Part shown: one piece after another, positions 9,514-18,674 of the stretch
Numbering within the stretch: position 1 is the stretch's first letter
Layout: every line of letters starts with the position of its first letter
NCBI GenBank assembly: GCA_012842395.1
Contig: DUSX01000001.1
Span: 37,466-101,465, forward strand
Source: Bacillota bacterium
GTDB taxonomy: Bacteria > Bacillota > SHA-98 > UBA4971
Reading direction: 5' to 3'
Length of the DNA stretch: 64,000 nucleotides
Notes under the pieces: model-generated
Told to the model about the DNA's origin: nothing
The model's input: only the letters and a program-made list of their open reading frames with translations
Databases searched by the model: none
Translations under genes and position numbers: made by a program

Positions 9514-10934
9514 CTATCCGACATCCCCTTCACCACCAGATTCGCGATCTCTTCTTCGATCAAGCGCGCTGCCTCAGGCGTGACGCGGCTCATCAGCGCT
9601 TCGTATGAAGAAGGGTCGGCCCCCCGCGCCTCGTCGGTGTCCGCAATGTACCCGAGATGGCCGTTGGCGTAGCCTATCAGCCAGACCCGGTCTGTCGCAA
9701 GCCCTCTGATCTCGGCGATCCTCTGCGTTACGCGGCTTCCTGTTCGTGCGGTCGCCTCCCCGGGGACAAAAGCCATAATGGCAGACTCCAGATCCAGCAC
9801 ACACACCTCGCATGTAAGGCCCTCACACGCGCTTTCGACGAGCTTGACGCCTTCGCGCTCAGCAAAGTTTGCAGGGCTCACGGGAACCACGGGGTCCGGA
9901 CGAGCCACGGGCTCGGATGCCTCAAGCCCTTCTTTCTTCCTCCTAGGGTCCCGGCTTCTCTCCACGACTATCTGCCACGCCAGCACGGCCGATTCCGCGC
10001 GCCTCACCTCGGCAGGCGACGCGTCAGCCCTCGCCTTGAGTTCCGCCAGTTCCTCCTCGGCTTCTCTGAGAGCCTGAGAAGCGGATTCGGGCGATACGGG
10101 CGGTTTACGAGGTAGCGTGACCCTCTTGCGCAGCACGCGTATCTCATGCGTCGGTACGTACTCGATCTGGCGGGCGGCACCAAGCGCGCCGTCGGCCACG
10201 ATCCGGCCGAGCCGCTGTGCTTCGTCAAAACTCGAGGCGCGTCTCGTGTAGCGAGTGCTCACGTCGGCAGACGCACCGTTGAGAAACAACACCATGCCTA
10301 TGGGGTCGCGTGAGGCCTCCATCATGTCTTGGGTGTACCCAGGCCAATCACGAGAGAAGAGAAGGTTCTCCGGACCCAGGACCGTCGGATGGCACCCGTA
10401 ATTGATGACGCACGCAATGGGGCTCCCGCTCACGTCCTCGAGCTTCATCAGCCTCAATAGTGGGTCGAAGCTGGACGATGAATCTGCCCTGTTGCACGCG
10501 ACCCCTTGAATCCTGCACGAGCCGAATCCGATGCGCCCTAGGCGGCGAGTCTCCCAGGCGACAGCCGCAGCCTCTGCGGCCTTGCACACGATCGCGCCCA
10601 CGAGCTCGCGGTCGTGGTTTTCGGAATTGGAGAGAATCCCGGCCGGCCCCGCGTGCGTGTGCGTGGCGCAAACGATCACATCTGCGCCTCCTGCGGGCAT
10701 TCCGCGAAGGCGCGACATAGTCTCCCGCCTTATGGCGGCGACGAGGTCCTCGCCCGCCGCCAACAAGTCTAGAGCGACCAACACAAGCCCGCGCCCGCCA
10801 TCGTCAAGCGTGACCGCCCGCGCAAACAGAGGGTCGTGGACGCCTTTGGCCACTCCAACCCGTGCTCGATAGCCTGCCATCGGGATCCGGGGAGCAGGAG
10901 TTATCTCCGTTTTGGCTGCGCCGACGTAAAGCAT
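9507..10934 (-). CDS. Neutral/alkaline ceramidase-like N-terminal-domain hydrolase
   Basis: Protein of 475 residues beginning VGAAKTEITPAPRIPMAGY, the hallmark of the neutral/alkaline non-lysosomal ceramidase family, with CATHTHAGP (metal-binding His region) and NGASADVSTRYTR further on. There is no signal peptide. Bacterial members lacking the lipid-binding C-terminal domain often sit in sugar-utilisation operons, so an amidase acting on N-acyl amino sugars is a reasonable inference and lipid ceramide an unlikely substrate. An insert rich in Glu/Ala/Arg (about 275-330) breaks the core. It begins immediately after the regulator gene with no intergenic base. Confidence 0.8.
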   Translation of the reverse strand: MLYVGAAKTEITPAPRIPMAGYRARVGVAKGVHDPLFARAVTLDDGGRGLVLVALDLLAAGEDLVAAIRRETMSRLRGMPAGGADVIVCATHTHAGPAGILSNSENHDRELVGAIVCKAAEAAAVAWETRRLGRIGFGSCRIQGVACNRADSSSSFDPLLRLMKLEDVSGSPIACVINYGCHPTVLGPENLLFSRDWPGYTQDMMEASRDPIGMVLFLNGASADVSTRYTRRASSFDEAQRLGRIVADGALGAARQIEYVPTHEIRVLRKRVTLPRKPPVSPESASQALREAEEELAELKARADASPAEVRRAESAVLAWQIVVERSRDPRRKKEGLEASEPVARPDPVVPVSPANFAEREGVKLVESACEGLTCEVCVLDLESAIMAFVPGEATARTGSRVTQRIAEIRGLATDRVWLIGYANGHLGYIADTDEARGADPSSYEALMSRVTPEAARLIEEEIANLVVKGMSDRC

Positions 10935-11825
10935 TCAGTACTTCTTTCCCTTTACCGCTTCGCCGGTCCGCTCGATGAACCGGACCGCGCGGTCGTAGAT
11001 CTTAAGAGCAACTCCAACAAACAAAGCGTCTACGACGCTGAGCTGTGCCATCATGGACGGCATGCCGCCGCTGCCGAAGGGTGTCTCCTCCGATGCGGTG
11101 AGCAGAAGGATGTCTGCAAGCTTTGCCGCCGGAGACCTTCCGCGGTTGGTTATGCAAATGACGCGAGCGCCTTGCGCCTTGGCAAGTGACAGCGCGTCCA
11201 CAACATCCTTCGTGCTCCCCGAGTGCGAGAAGCCGATGGCCACGTCTTTATCTCCCGTGAGGACGGTGGAAATAGCCTGCATATGAGGGTCCGCGAAGAA
11301 GTTAGCCGGGATCCCGACTCTTACCAACTTGTAGTACGCGTCCTGAGCCGCCAAGGCGGAGGTGCCAACTCCGTAGAGGTACACTTGCCGGGCAGCAGCG
11401 ACAGCGTCGACCGCCTTCGCCAGGGACTCCATGTTAAGGAGGTCTAGCGTATCGTTGATCGCCTGGGCGTTCGCTTGAAAGGCCTTCCTGACAGCCGTTG
11501 CCAGATCATCGCCGGGGCCGATATCTTCGTGAATGTTCTTGCTTGGGGATACGAGCTCCCTAGCAAGCGCGATCTTGAGCTCTTGATAACCGCTGTAGCC
11601 CAGGCGGTTGCACAAACGTATCACTGTGGCATCACTAGCACCCGAGTTAGCGGAAAGCTCGGTGATGGACTGGTAGATAACCTGCGCCGCGTTATTGAGG
11701 ATGTAGGATGCAACCTTCTTCTCTGATGGACGGAGCGTTCCAAACATCTTTCTAAGCTTCGGAAGGCAGCCCCCAGAAGGCATAACGTTTTCGACTGGGT
11801 TTACGTGCTCCAGCACTTTCGACAA
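10935..11825 (-). CDS. MurR/RpiR-family transcriptional regulator (HTH-6 plus SIS)
   Basis: RpiR-type regulator: an N-terminal helix-turn-helix (LRPSEKKVASYILNN, then SGASDATVIRLCNRLGYSGY) followed by a SIS domain (QVYLYGVGTSALAAQDAYYK; IGFSHSGSTKDVVDAL) that senses a phosphosugar. The open frame reaches 11891, but a TTG at 11825 has GGAGGT nine bases upstream and is the best start, giving 296 residues. It heads the whole minus-strand operon and probably regulates it in response to an amino-sugar phosphate. Confidence 0.88.
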   Translation of the reverse strand: MSKVLEHVNPVENVMPSGGCLPKLRKMFGTLRPSEKKVASYILNNAAQVIYQSITELSANSGASDATVIRLCNRLGYSGYQELKIALARELVSPSKNIHEDIGPGDDLATAVRKAFQANAQAINDTLDLLNMESLAKAVDAVAAARQVYLYGVGTSALAAQDAYYKLVRVGIPANFFADPHMQAISTVLTGDKDVAIGFSHSGSTKDVVDALSLAKAQGARVICITNRGRSPAAKLADILLLTASEETPFGSGGMPSMMAQLSVVDALFVGVALKIYDRAVRFIERTGEAVKGKKY

Positions 11826-11891
11826 AGTTGAAGCACCTCCGCTCGCTGCGCCGAATGCCGCCGCCAGATGCATGACGCATGTCGCAGGCAT

Positions 11892-12563
11892 CTGTTGGAC
11901 CTACACCTGTAGAGCAGGTAGGGAACCTTCACGCTTTTGCCCGCCGCATGGAAGTTTTTCGACATGAAAGGGAGAATTCCTTCATACTTGAAGGGATGTA
12001 CAAAGAGATTCTCTTCACATTGGTCGCGCGTTACCTGGCACCCATGGATATCCGTTCGAGCAGCCATGGGAGGATGCGATAATCCTTACCCCATTGGCAG
12101 CAATTGTCAGTCTACCCCTGTTGTAATTGACGACGACCAAACGGGGCCCACTTCACCAGAACCCGGTCCGGCAATCCGCTCGCCGGATTTCCACACCTCT
12201 CTCGTGATCGCCGCCACCTACCAAGGGCCCGGAGCATTTCTGCACGACACCCGCGACATTGCTGAGATTCAGGTAACCTTAGCGCCGTCAAACGACGAGA
12301 CAAAACCTATGGTGCCACACCCAGACATGTCAAGATCGGTAGCCGGTACCTGCCGCGCCACACCCGGTGAATTCCCCACAACCGAAGAAGGATTTCGGGT
12401 AAAGACGGAGAATATGTGTGTTGACACGTGAATGTGTGTACACGTACAGTGCCGTTTAGCAGGCACTACGCTGCGAGCGCCGAGGCGGACACCCTTTACA
12501 ACAAGTCCTTAGTTGGACCAGGTCGACGAACGTTCGTGGTCACTCAGGAGCACGACTCAAAGG
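11892..12563. other. Divergent intergenic region between two operons
   Basis: About 670 bp separate the RpiR and GntR genes, which point away from each other. I see no convincing gene here; open frames on both strands lack ribosome sites and have no recognisable sequence. The right end holds the GntR promoter and operator-like repeats. A minus-strand TTGACA at 12328-12333 has no good -10 partner. Confidence 0.6.
12414..12450 (+). promoter_or_regulatory. Promoter with tandem operator-like repeats for the GntR operon
   Basis: Two near-identical units, ATGTGTGTTGACACGTG (12414-12430) and ATGTGTGTACACGTA (12432-12446), repeat at an 18-bp start-to-start spacing, and each is partly palindromic (GTGTACAC in the second). 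They overlap a candidate promoter: TTGACA at 12421-12426, an 18-base spacer and TACAGT at 12445-12450. This arrangement suits a GntR/HutC repressor occluding RNA polymerase. Assignment to the adjacent regulator is inferred from position. Confidence 0.5.
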
Positions 12564-12579
12564 TATGCAGGAGGGCGCT

Positions 12580-13362
12580 ATGCTTCAAAAAGAGAGCTTT
12601 GTTCCACTTTACTACCAGCTCAAAGAGGCAATCAAAGAGAAGATAACTTCGGGCGAATGGAGGCCGCACACTTGCATCCCGTCAGTCCGCGAGCTGTGCG
12701 CCACGTATGGAATCAGCACAACCACCGCAAAGCAGGCGATATCCGAGCTTGTCCACGAAGGGTTGCTTTATTGCTTGCAGGGCAAGGGCACGTTCGTGGC
12801 ATGCCCGCAGTTTCCCATGGAGTACAAGGAGACTACCTACATTACGGACGAAATGAGACTTGCGTCCCGTATCCGGGCGCTTGGGCACCACTTCGCGGCA
12901 GAGGTGCTTTCAGTGGACCACGTTAAGGCATCGAAACTCGTGGGGTCGTACCTTGCCGTCAAAGAGGGTGCCGACATCTTGCGTGTGCGCCGACTCAAAC
13001 GAGTCGACCAACGCCCAATGCTCGTAGAAACCACGTTCATCTCGACAGACACGGCGCCTGAGCTCGAGAAGTCTGACCTCTCACAGTCGCTTTTCAGGAT
13101 ACTCGCTTCAACATACGGCATTGTTCTCAAGAGAAGCGATGAAACCTTCAGACCGGTTTTCCTGGATTCGCTCGAAGCAGAGCTTCTTGAACAACCCATG
13201 GGTGCACTTGCTCTCCTGAACGACCGAATATCGTATGCTGACGGCCCACGGCCGGTGCTGTACGCCAAGTCTCTCATACGAGGTGATATGTGCAAGACCT
13301 ACATTGATCTTACCAACATGCGGTCCGTGAAGGAAGCGGTGACGAACGCTTCATCCTTCTAG
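12580..13362 (+). CDS. GntR-family regulator, HutC/UTRA subfamily
   Basis: Transcription factor of 260 residues. A winged helix (PLYYQLKEAIKEKITSGEW, then IPSVRELCATYGISTTTAKQ) is followed by a UTRA effector-binding domain containing LRVRRLKRVDQRPMLVETTF. The frame opens at 12565, but the ATG at 12580 has AGGAGGG five bases upstream and gives MLQKESFVPLYYQL, the usual start of the family. It is the first gene of the phosphoglycerate-type operon, 35 bp before the synthetase-like gene, so it probably senses a pathway metabolite or the transported substrate. Confidence 0.92.
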   Translation: MLQKESFVPLYYQLKEAIKEKITSGEWRPHTCIPSVRELCATYGISTTTAKQAISELVHEGLLYCLQGKGTFVACPQFPMEYKETTYITDEMRLASRIRALGHHFAAEVLSVDHVKASKLVGSYLAVKEGADILRVRRLKRVDQRPMLVETTFISTDTAPELEKSDLSQSLFRILASTYGIVLKRSDETFRPVFLDSLEAELLEQPMGALALLNDRISYADGPRPVLYAKSLIRGDMCKTYIDLTNMRSVKEAVTNASSF

Positions 13363-13397
13363 TTCTGTAATCCGCCTGCAAATAAGGAGGTAGCAGC

Positions 13398-14741
13398 ATG
13401 ACCAAGCCGAAAACCGTGGTCTTGACAGACGGGGAGCACTACCCAGCGGTCACTCACGATGCGCTCGCAGAGCTCGGGGTGGACCGCGACATCGTGGCAG
13501 CGGTATTCATCGGGGGGACCGAGAAGATCGGCTCAGATGCCGATCTGGCGAAGCTGGGAGTGCCAGTCATCAAGAAACCCGATTACCTTCAGGCAATATG
13601 CGAGGCCATAGACACGTACCGGCCCGATGAAATCGTGGACCTGAGCGACGAGCCTGTTGTAGGTTACCGGGAGCGTTTCGCCATAGCCAGCACTGTTCTT
13701 GCACGAGGGGTGGTGTACGAAGGCGCGGACTTCAGGTTTGCTCCGCCCAGGGAGGCGGCGCGCGTCTCCCGCCCGTCCATCTCTGTGGTGGGCACAGGCA
13801 AGCGGATAGGTAAGACAGCCGTTGGAGGATTCGTGGCACGAACTCTTTCAAGAGAATTCCGGCCTGTGATTGTCACTATGGGCCGGGGAGGGCCTGCAGA
13901 GCCCGAGCTCATCCGAGGTGCGGAGATCGAGATAACCCCAGAGTACCTGCTTTCTGTAGCAAAGCAGGGCCGCCATGCCTCCTCGGACCATTTCGAAGAT
14001 GCGCTGACCTCTCGAGTCACGACCATAGGCTGTCGAAGGTGCGGCGGAGGAATGTCAGGGCAGACATTCACCTCGAATGTGGAGAAGGGAGCAAGGCTCT
14101 CCGAGACAGTGGACGCCGACATAGTAGTCTTTGAGGGAAGCGGGTCCACCATCCCGTCAGTGCACACAGACGCTAGAATCCTCGTTGTCGGCGCGAATCA
14201 GCCTCGCGAATACCTGTCATCCTACCTGGGCCCGTACAGGGTACTCACTTCAGACCTGATAATCCTCACGATGTGCGAAAGCCCCATAGCTGACCAGACC
14301 AAGGTGACGGAGATGGCGGACACAATCTCCAAGCTTAACCCAGAAGCTAGGGTAATCAGGACTGTCTTCCGGCCCCGTCCTCTGGGTGAGATCTCAGGCA
14401 AGAAGATTGTGCTTACTCTCACGACTCCGCCGTCCATGGCCAGAACGGTGGCCGAACACCTTGAAGCGAATTACGGGTGCTACATAGCGGGAATTAGCTG
14501 TCATCTTTCGAACAGGCCTCTTCTTAGAGGAGATCTCGCCTCGTTTGAGAGGCTAGCACCGGAGGTGGTGGTCACAGAGCTCAAGGCAGCCGCGGTGGAT
14601 GTTGTCACGGCCTGGGGAATCGAAAAGGGTTGCAGAGTCGTCTACATGGACAACGAGCCGGTACCGTTGGATCCCTCCGAGCGTTTGGACGAAGAGGTGC
14701 TCTCTCTGGCACGACGCGCGTCAAGCAATCGAAAGCGATAG
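13398..14741 (+). CDS. cpgS: Cyclic 2,3-diphosphoglycerate synthetase-like protein
   Basis: Protein of 447 residues that I recognise as the cyclic 2,3-diphosphoglycerate synthetase family (COG2403-like). The known methanogen enzyme uses ATP to close 2,3-bisphosphoglycerate into its cyclic pyrophosphate. An N-terminal domain begins VVLTDGEHYPAV; a P-loop-like GTGKRIGKT at 132-140 starts the nucleotide-binding domain; Cys-rich CRRCGGGMSG follows near 215. AGGAGG precedes the ATG. No transmembrane segments. Bacterial homologues are uncharacterised as far as I know, so activity is inferred from family. The neighbour encoding a rearranged phosphoglycerate mutase strengthens a role in (bis)phosphoglycerate chemistry. 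Alternative: another P-loop ligase acting on an acidic phosphate. Confidence 0.72.
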   Translation: MTKPKTVVLTDGEHYPAVTHDALAELGVDRDIVAAVFIGGTEKIGSDADLAKLGVPVIKKPDYLQAICEAIDTYRPDEIVDLSDEPVVGYRERFAIASTVLARGVVYEGADFRFAPPREAARVSRPSISVVGTGKRIGKTAVGGFVARTLSREFRPVIVTMGRGGPAEPELIRGAEIEITPEYLLSVAKQGRHASSDHFEDALTSRVTTIGCRRCGGGMSGQTFTSNVEKGARLSETVDADIVVFEGSGSTIPSVHTDARILVVGANQPREYLSSYLGPYRVLTSDLIILTMCESPIADQTKVTEMADTISKLNPEARVIRTVFRPRPLGEISGKKIVLTLTTPPSMARTVAEHLEANYGCYIAGISCHLSNRPLLRGDLASFERLAPEVVVTELKAAAVDVVTAWGIEKGCRVVYMDNEPVPLDPSERLDEEVLSLARRASSNRKR

Positions 14742-14787
14742 GTCTTGTGAGAGGTAACCGATTCAAAACTAAGGAGGCGTTTCGGCA

Positions 14788-15768
14788 ATGCATAGGACTG
14801 TGACCTGTCTTCTGGCTCTGGTGGTTCTCCTCTCCATTGCGACACAGGTATCAGCTCAGTCGAGACTCCTGCTCTACACCTCAGTTCCGCTTGAGCTCGC
14901 AACCAAGTTCGTAGACGAATTCACGCGCACGAACAAAGACATCAAGGTCGAAGTGTTTCGGGCAGGCAGTACGGATGTAGTGAACAAGATCTGGGCGGAG
15001 AACGAGGCAGGCGGCGTCAAGGCTGACGTGGTGTGGCTCGCTGACGCAGCCAGCTACCACTCCTTTAAGGCCAAGGGACTCTTATACCCATACAAGTCTC
15101 CCGAGGCGGCCAAGGTACCTGCCGAGCTCAGGGATCCTGATGGCTATTTCACCGCCGCCCGGCTGATCAACATGGTGATCGGAATCAATACCTCTCTCGT
15201 CAAGCCGGACTCAGTTCCACGGACGTGGAACGACCTGCTTGCCATGGGCCCGAAGGCTGCTATGGCCAACCCGCTTTACTCCGGTTCGAACTTCATGGTG
15301 ACCGCAGCTTTCGTGAACAAGTATGGGGGCTGGGGCTGGCTCGAGCAGGCGCGGAAGAACGGGGTGCAAGTGCTGCGGGGGAACTCAGACGTCTCGCGCG
15401 GGCTTGGAGCCGGTGAGTTCGCTGCGTGTATGGTCCTGGATTACATGGTCTACGAACTCAAGAAAGCGGGGGCGCCCGTTGACGTAGTATGGCCGGAAGA
15501 CGGCACTGTCTCCATCCCAAGCCCGGTTGCCATAATATCCGGCACTAAGAACCTCGCCGCCGCAAAAGCGTTCATCGACTTCGCACTGTCCAAAACGGGA
15601 CAGGAGTTCATGGTACGCGACGGCGTCATGCCTGTGAGGCCCGACGTAGCGCCCCCGCCCGGCATGCCTACGCCCGACCGAATCAAGGTCATGCCGATCC
15701 CGTACGAGTGGGCAGCGGATCACACCTCGGAGATAAGGGAAACGTTTGAGAAACTGATGCTCAAGTAG
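14788..15768 (+). CDS. ABC transporter substrate-binding protein, Fe3+/2-aminoethylphosphonate type
   Basis: Periplasm-side binding protein of 326 residues. Residues 1-23 are a signal peptide ending VSAQ. The mature start RLLLYTSVPLELATKFVDEF and the strand ADVVWLADAASYHSFKAKG are typical of SBP_bac_6/8 proteins that bind ferric iron, aminoethylphosphonate or small acidic phosphates. No run of Tyr ligands typical of ferric binders is evident, which favours an organic anion. AAGGAGG lies nine bases before the start. It is followed by matched permease and ATPase genes. Substrate is inferred from neighbours as a phosphorylated C2-C3 acid. Confidence 0.85.
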   Translation: MHRTVTCLLALVVLLSIATQVSAQSRLLLYTSVPLELATKFVDEFTRTNKDIKVEVFRAGSTDVVNKIWAENEAGGVKADVVWLADAASYHSFKAKGLLYPYKSPEAAKVPAELRDPDGYFTAARLINMVIGINTSLVKPDSVPRTWNDLLAMGPKAAMANPLYSGSNFMVTAAFVNKYGGWGWLEQARKNGVQVLRGNSDVSRGLGAGEFAACMVLDYMVYELKKAGAPVDVVWPEDGTVSIPSPVAIISGTKNLAAAKAFIDFALSKTGQEFMVRDGVMPVRPDVAPPPGMPTPDRIKVMPIPYEWAADHTSEIRETFEKLMLK

Positions 15769-15898
15769 CGAATGGCGCCCGCATGGGAGGCACGCACGGG
15801 GACATGTACAATCAAGTGCGCCCCCGTGTGTGCCCCTGTCAGAACGTTCGGCCGCGGACGCGCCATCATGCACACGGACAGGAGAGAGGAGGGTACGT

Positions 15899-17569
15899 TT
15901 GAACAGCGTAGTTCGACGCTCCTTTGACGCGAGGTACGCGATCACAGCCGCGATCGGCCTCTTTTTCGCAGTTGTGATCATCTACCCATTGTCCCTTGTG
16001 ATCGCGAAGAGCTTCAGCTCAGATTCGGGCCTGAGCTTGGCGCACTATGCTCGGGTATTCAGCGACGCCGCGAACCTGAAGGCGTTGTGGAATTCCGTGT
16101 GGGTGTCTGTGCTCAGCACGATCATGTGTGTCGCGGCGGGAGCCCTCCTGGCGATGCTGGTGGTCAGGACCGACATCCCGGCGAAGTCGTTCCTCCGTTT
16201 GCTGTTATTGCTGCCCTATGGAATACCGCCGTTCATAGGTGCGATCGCCTGGGCTCAGCTGTTCGGGCCCGCGGGCTACGTGACGAAGCTTTACATGAGC
16301 GCCACGGGCGCCGGCTCGGCACCATGGAACGTGTATAGCCCTTCAGGAGTTGTCCTCGTCCTTTCGATATACCAGCTTCCCGTGGTGTTCATTACGGTGA
16401 GTGGCGCTCTAGGTCGGATAGACACATCGCTTGAGGAAGCCGCACGAATGTCGGGAGCAAGCCCATTCAGGACCCTTCTCGACGTTACACTCCCCCTAGT
16501 CACTCCCGCCATCGCCGCGGGAGGGCTTCTCGCGTTCGTCGGCTCCATATGCAACTTCGGCATCCCAGCGCTTCTCGGGTTTCGGGCGAGATTCTTCGTT
16601 CTTACCACAAAGATATACTCAGCACTGTCCATACCGGACATGCCCGTGGCAGCTGCCATGTCTGTTATACTGGCCCTCGTTTCAGGTGTTGCACTTATAC
16701 TCCAGCGAAGACTTGAGCGGAAGCAGCACAGGTATGCCGTAATCTCAGGTAAGAGTGTGCGACCGCAGACAATGAGGTTGGGCCCTGCAAGGGTACCTCT
16801 ATTCGTCGTGGTGATCGCTGCAGCTCTTTTCGCTGGCGTCGTACCGATAGCTTCGATGATCCTAACGTCGTTCATCAAATACTGGGGTGCTCCGCTGACT
16901 TTCAAGAGCATGACTCTAGACCATTACAAGTACGTTTTGCGCATTCCGATTGCAGCGCGCGCCTTCAGGAATAGCCTTTTCCTTGGTGTTTGCACCGCGA
17001 CCATCACTATGACAGCAGGGGCCTTCGTCTCATACATGTGTATCAGAGCCAAGTTTGCTGCGGCTCGTGTGCTAGACTTTCTTGGGACCATCCCATATGC
17101 GGTCCCGCACACAATGATCGCCATAGCGATGATATTGGCCTGGTCGCGTCCGCCTGTTGTCCTTTACGGCACAATCTGGGTGTTACTCGCTGCCTATCTG
17201 GTTACTTACATGCCCTTCTCCATCCGCACGACCAACGCCACCCTCCAGCAGGTGCACATATCGCTGGAAGAGGCCGCAAGGATGTCGGGGGCGAGATGGA
17301 GCGACACGGTGCGCGATATAGTCCTACCACTGATTAAGCCCGGACTTGTATCCGGCTGGGTCCTGGTATTCATGCCTGCCTTTCGTGAACTTACCATGTC
17401 TGTGCTCCTTTGGTCGCAGGGAGCAGAGACGCTTGGTGTCGCGATCTACAATATGCAAGACGCCGGTTATAGCCAGATAGCGGCTGCGCTCTCAACAGTT
17501 GTCCTTTTGATCATTTTTGCTGGTAACGCCCTGGTCCGCAGACTGTCGCGGGGTGAAATCGGATTCTAA
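15899..17569 (+). CDS. Dual-domain ABC transporter permease, Fe3+/AEP type
   Basis: Fused permease with two six-helix halves, each carrying an EAA loop: SLEEAARMSGASPFRTLLDV and SLEEAARMSGARWSDTVRDI. The frame opens at 15830, but a TTG at 15899 sits five bases after GAGAGGAGGG and starts just before the first membrane region, giving 556 residues; this is the better start. Family members with this architecture import iron, thiamine, putrescine or aminoethylphosphonate. It lies between the binding-protein and ATPase genes. Confidence 0.9.
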   Translation: MNSVVRRSFDARYAITAAIGLFFAVVIIYPLSLVIAKSFSSDSGLSLAHYARVFSDAANLKALWNSVWVSVLSTIMCVAAGALLAMLVVRTDIPAKSFLRLLLLLPYGIPPFIGAIAWAQLFGPAGYVTKLYMSATGAGSAPWNVYSPSGVVLVLSIYQLPVVFITVSGALGRIDTSLEEAARMSGASPFRTLLDVTLPLVTPAIAAGGLLAFVGSICNFGIPALLGFRARFFVLTTKIYSALSIPDMPVAAAMSVILALVSGVALILQRRLERKQHRYAVISGKSVRPQTMRLGPARVPLFVVVIAAALFAGVVPIASMILTSFIKYWGAPLTFKSMTLDHYKYVLRIPIAARAFRNSLFLGVCTATITMTAGAFVSYMCIRAKFAAARVLDFLGTIPYAVPHTMIAIAMILAWSRPPVVLYGTIWVLLAAYLVTYMPFSIRTTNATLQQVHISLEEAARMSGARWSDTVRDIVLPLIKPGLVSGWVLVFMPAFRELTMSVLLWSQGAETLGVAIYNMQDAGYSQIAAALSTVVLLIIFAGNALVRRLSRGEIGF

Positions 17570-17586
17570 GCGGAGGTGGCGCTAGA

Positions 17587-18648
17587 TTGGCAGATCGGCT
17601 CGAAGGAATACGAGTGCTGAAGCTTACGAAGAGATTCGGCTCTTATGCCGCTGTGGACGGCGTGACCTTCACGGTACGCAAGAACGAGTTCTTTTCCCTC
17701 CTCGGCCCGTCGGGCTGCGGGAAGACTACGACGCTTCGGTGTATCGCCGGGCTTGAGCAACCGACGTTCGGTGAGGTCTATGTGGGTGGACGCCTTGTCT
17801 CGTCGGTTGAAAAGGGTGTCATGGTGCCCCCTGAACGCCGTGGTATAGGGATGGTCTTCCAAAACTATGCGGTATGGCCGCACATGACAGTGGAGCAGAA
17901 CATAGTCTATCCCCTCAAAATAGCGCGGGCTTCAAAGGCGAGAATCCGGTCAACGTTGTCGAACATCGTAGACCTCCTGAAGCTCTCTGGCCTTGAGAAG
18001 AGATACCCCGCGGAACTGTCCGGTGGCCAACAGCAAAGGGTGGCACTCGGGCGGGCGCTTGCCATGGACCCTGAGGTCATGCTGCTGGACGAGCCGCTTT
18101 CAAACCTTGATGCCAAGTTGCGTGAACAGATGAGGTTCGAGCTGAAAGATCTTCAACGGAAGACGGGAATAGCCATCCTATACGTGACGCACGACCAAGT
18201 AGAAGCCATGGCTATGTCCGACAGGGTAGCAGTAATGAATTCCGGCATGATTGTCCAGGAGGGAACGCCCTATGAGATCTACAAATCTCCTGCCGACAAG
18301 TTCGTCGCGGACTTCATAGGCACAATGAATTTCCTGCCATGCGAGGTCCTAGAGTGGCGAGACGGCCTCGCCACCCTGCGCCTTCGCAACGGCTCGGTGG
18401 TGAGGATCAACAGCCCCGAGGTGGGTCGCGGTACTTACAGCTTTGCCGTGAGACCGGAGGACTTGCTCTTGAACCGAGAGGAAGGTGTCGAGTGTCAGGT
18501 TGACGTAGCCGTCTTCCTTGGAAATGTTGTCGACTACAGGGTCAGACTTGGCGACGACGTCCTGCGTGTTCAGACCAGCGCTGACAACAGATTCGAGCCG
18601 GGCGAGGGCGCAAGACTCGCAGTGCAAAGAGGTGTTCTTTTCCCATGA
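17587..18648 (+). CDS. ABC transporter ATP-binding protein, FbpC/PotA type
   Basis: ATPase of 353 residues starting with TTG after GGAGGTGG. Walker A is LLGPSGCGKTTTLRC near 38-52, the signature is LSGGQQQRVALGRAL near 140-154, and Walker B with the catalytic Glu is VMLLDEP. A C-terminal TOBE-type domain (about 240-353, FAVRPEDLLL) is normal for this group. The gene starts 17 bp after the permease gene, and its stop overlaps an upstream in-frame ATG of the mutase frame. It energises import through the preceding permease. Confidence 0.93.
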   Translation: MADRLEGIRVLKLTKRFGSYAAVDGVTFTVRKNEFFSLLGPSGCGKTTTLRCIAGLEQPTFGEVYVGGRLVSSVEKGVMVPPERRGIGMVFQNYAVWPHMTVEQNIVYPLKIARASKARIRSTLSNIVDLLKLSGLEKRYPAELSGGQQQRVALGRALAMDPEVMLLDEPLSNLDAKLREQMRFELKDLQRKTGIAILYVTHDQVEAMAMSDRVAVMNSGMIVQEGTPYEIYKSPADKFVADFIGTMNFLPCEVLEWRDGLATLRLRNGSVVRINSPEVGRGTYSFAVRPEDLLLNREEGVECQVDVAVFLGNVVDYRVRLGDDVLRVQTSADNRFEPGEGARLAVQRGVLFP

Positions 18649-18674
18649 CTTTCCCGGCGAAGGAGGAACGCACC

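Noticed and set aside
12328..12360. Minus-strand promoter for the RpiR operon at TTGACA 12333-12328
   Set aside because: No acceptable -10 at normal spacing and the site is 500 bp from the gene.
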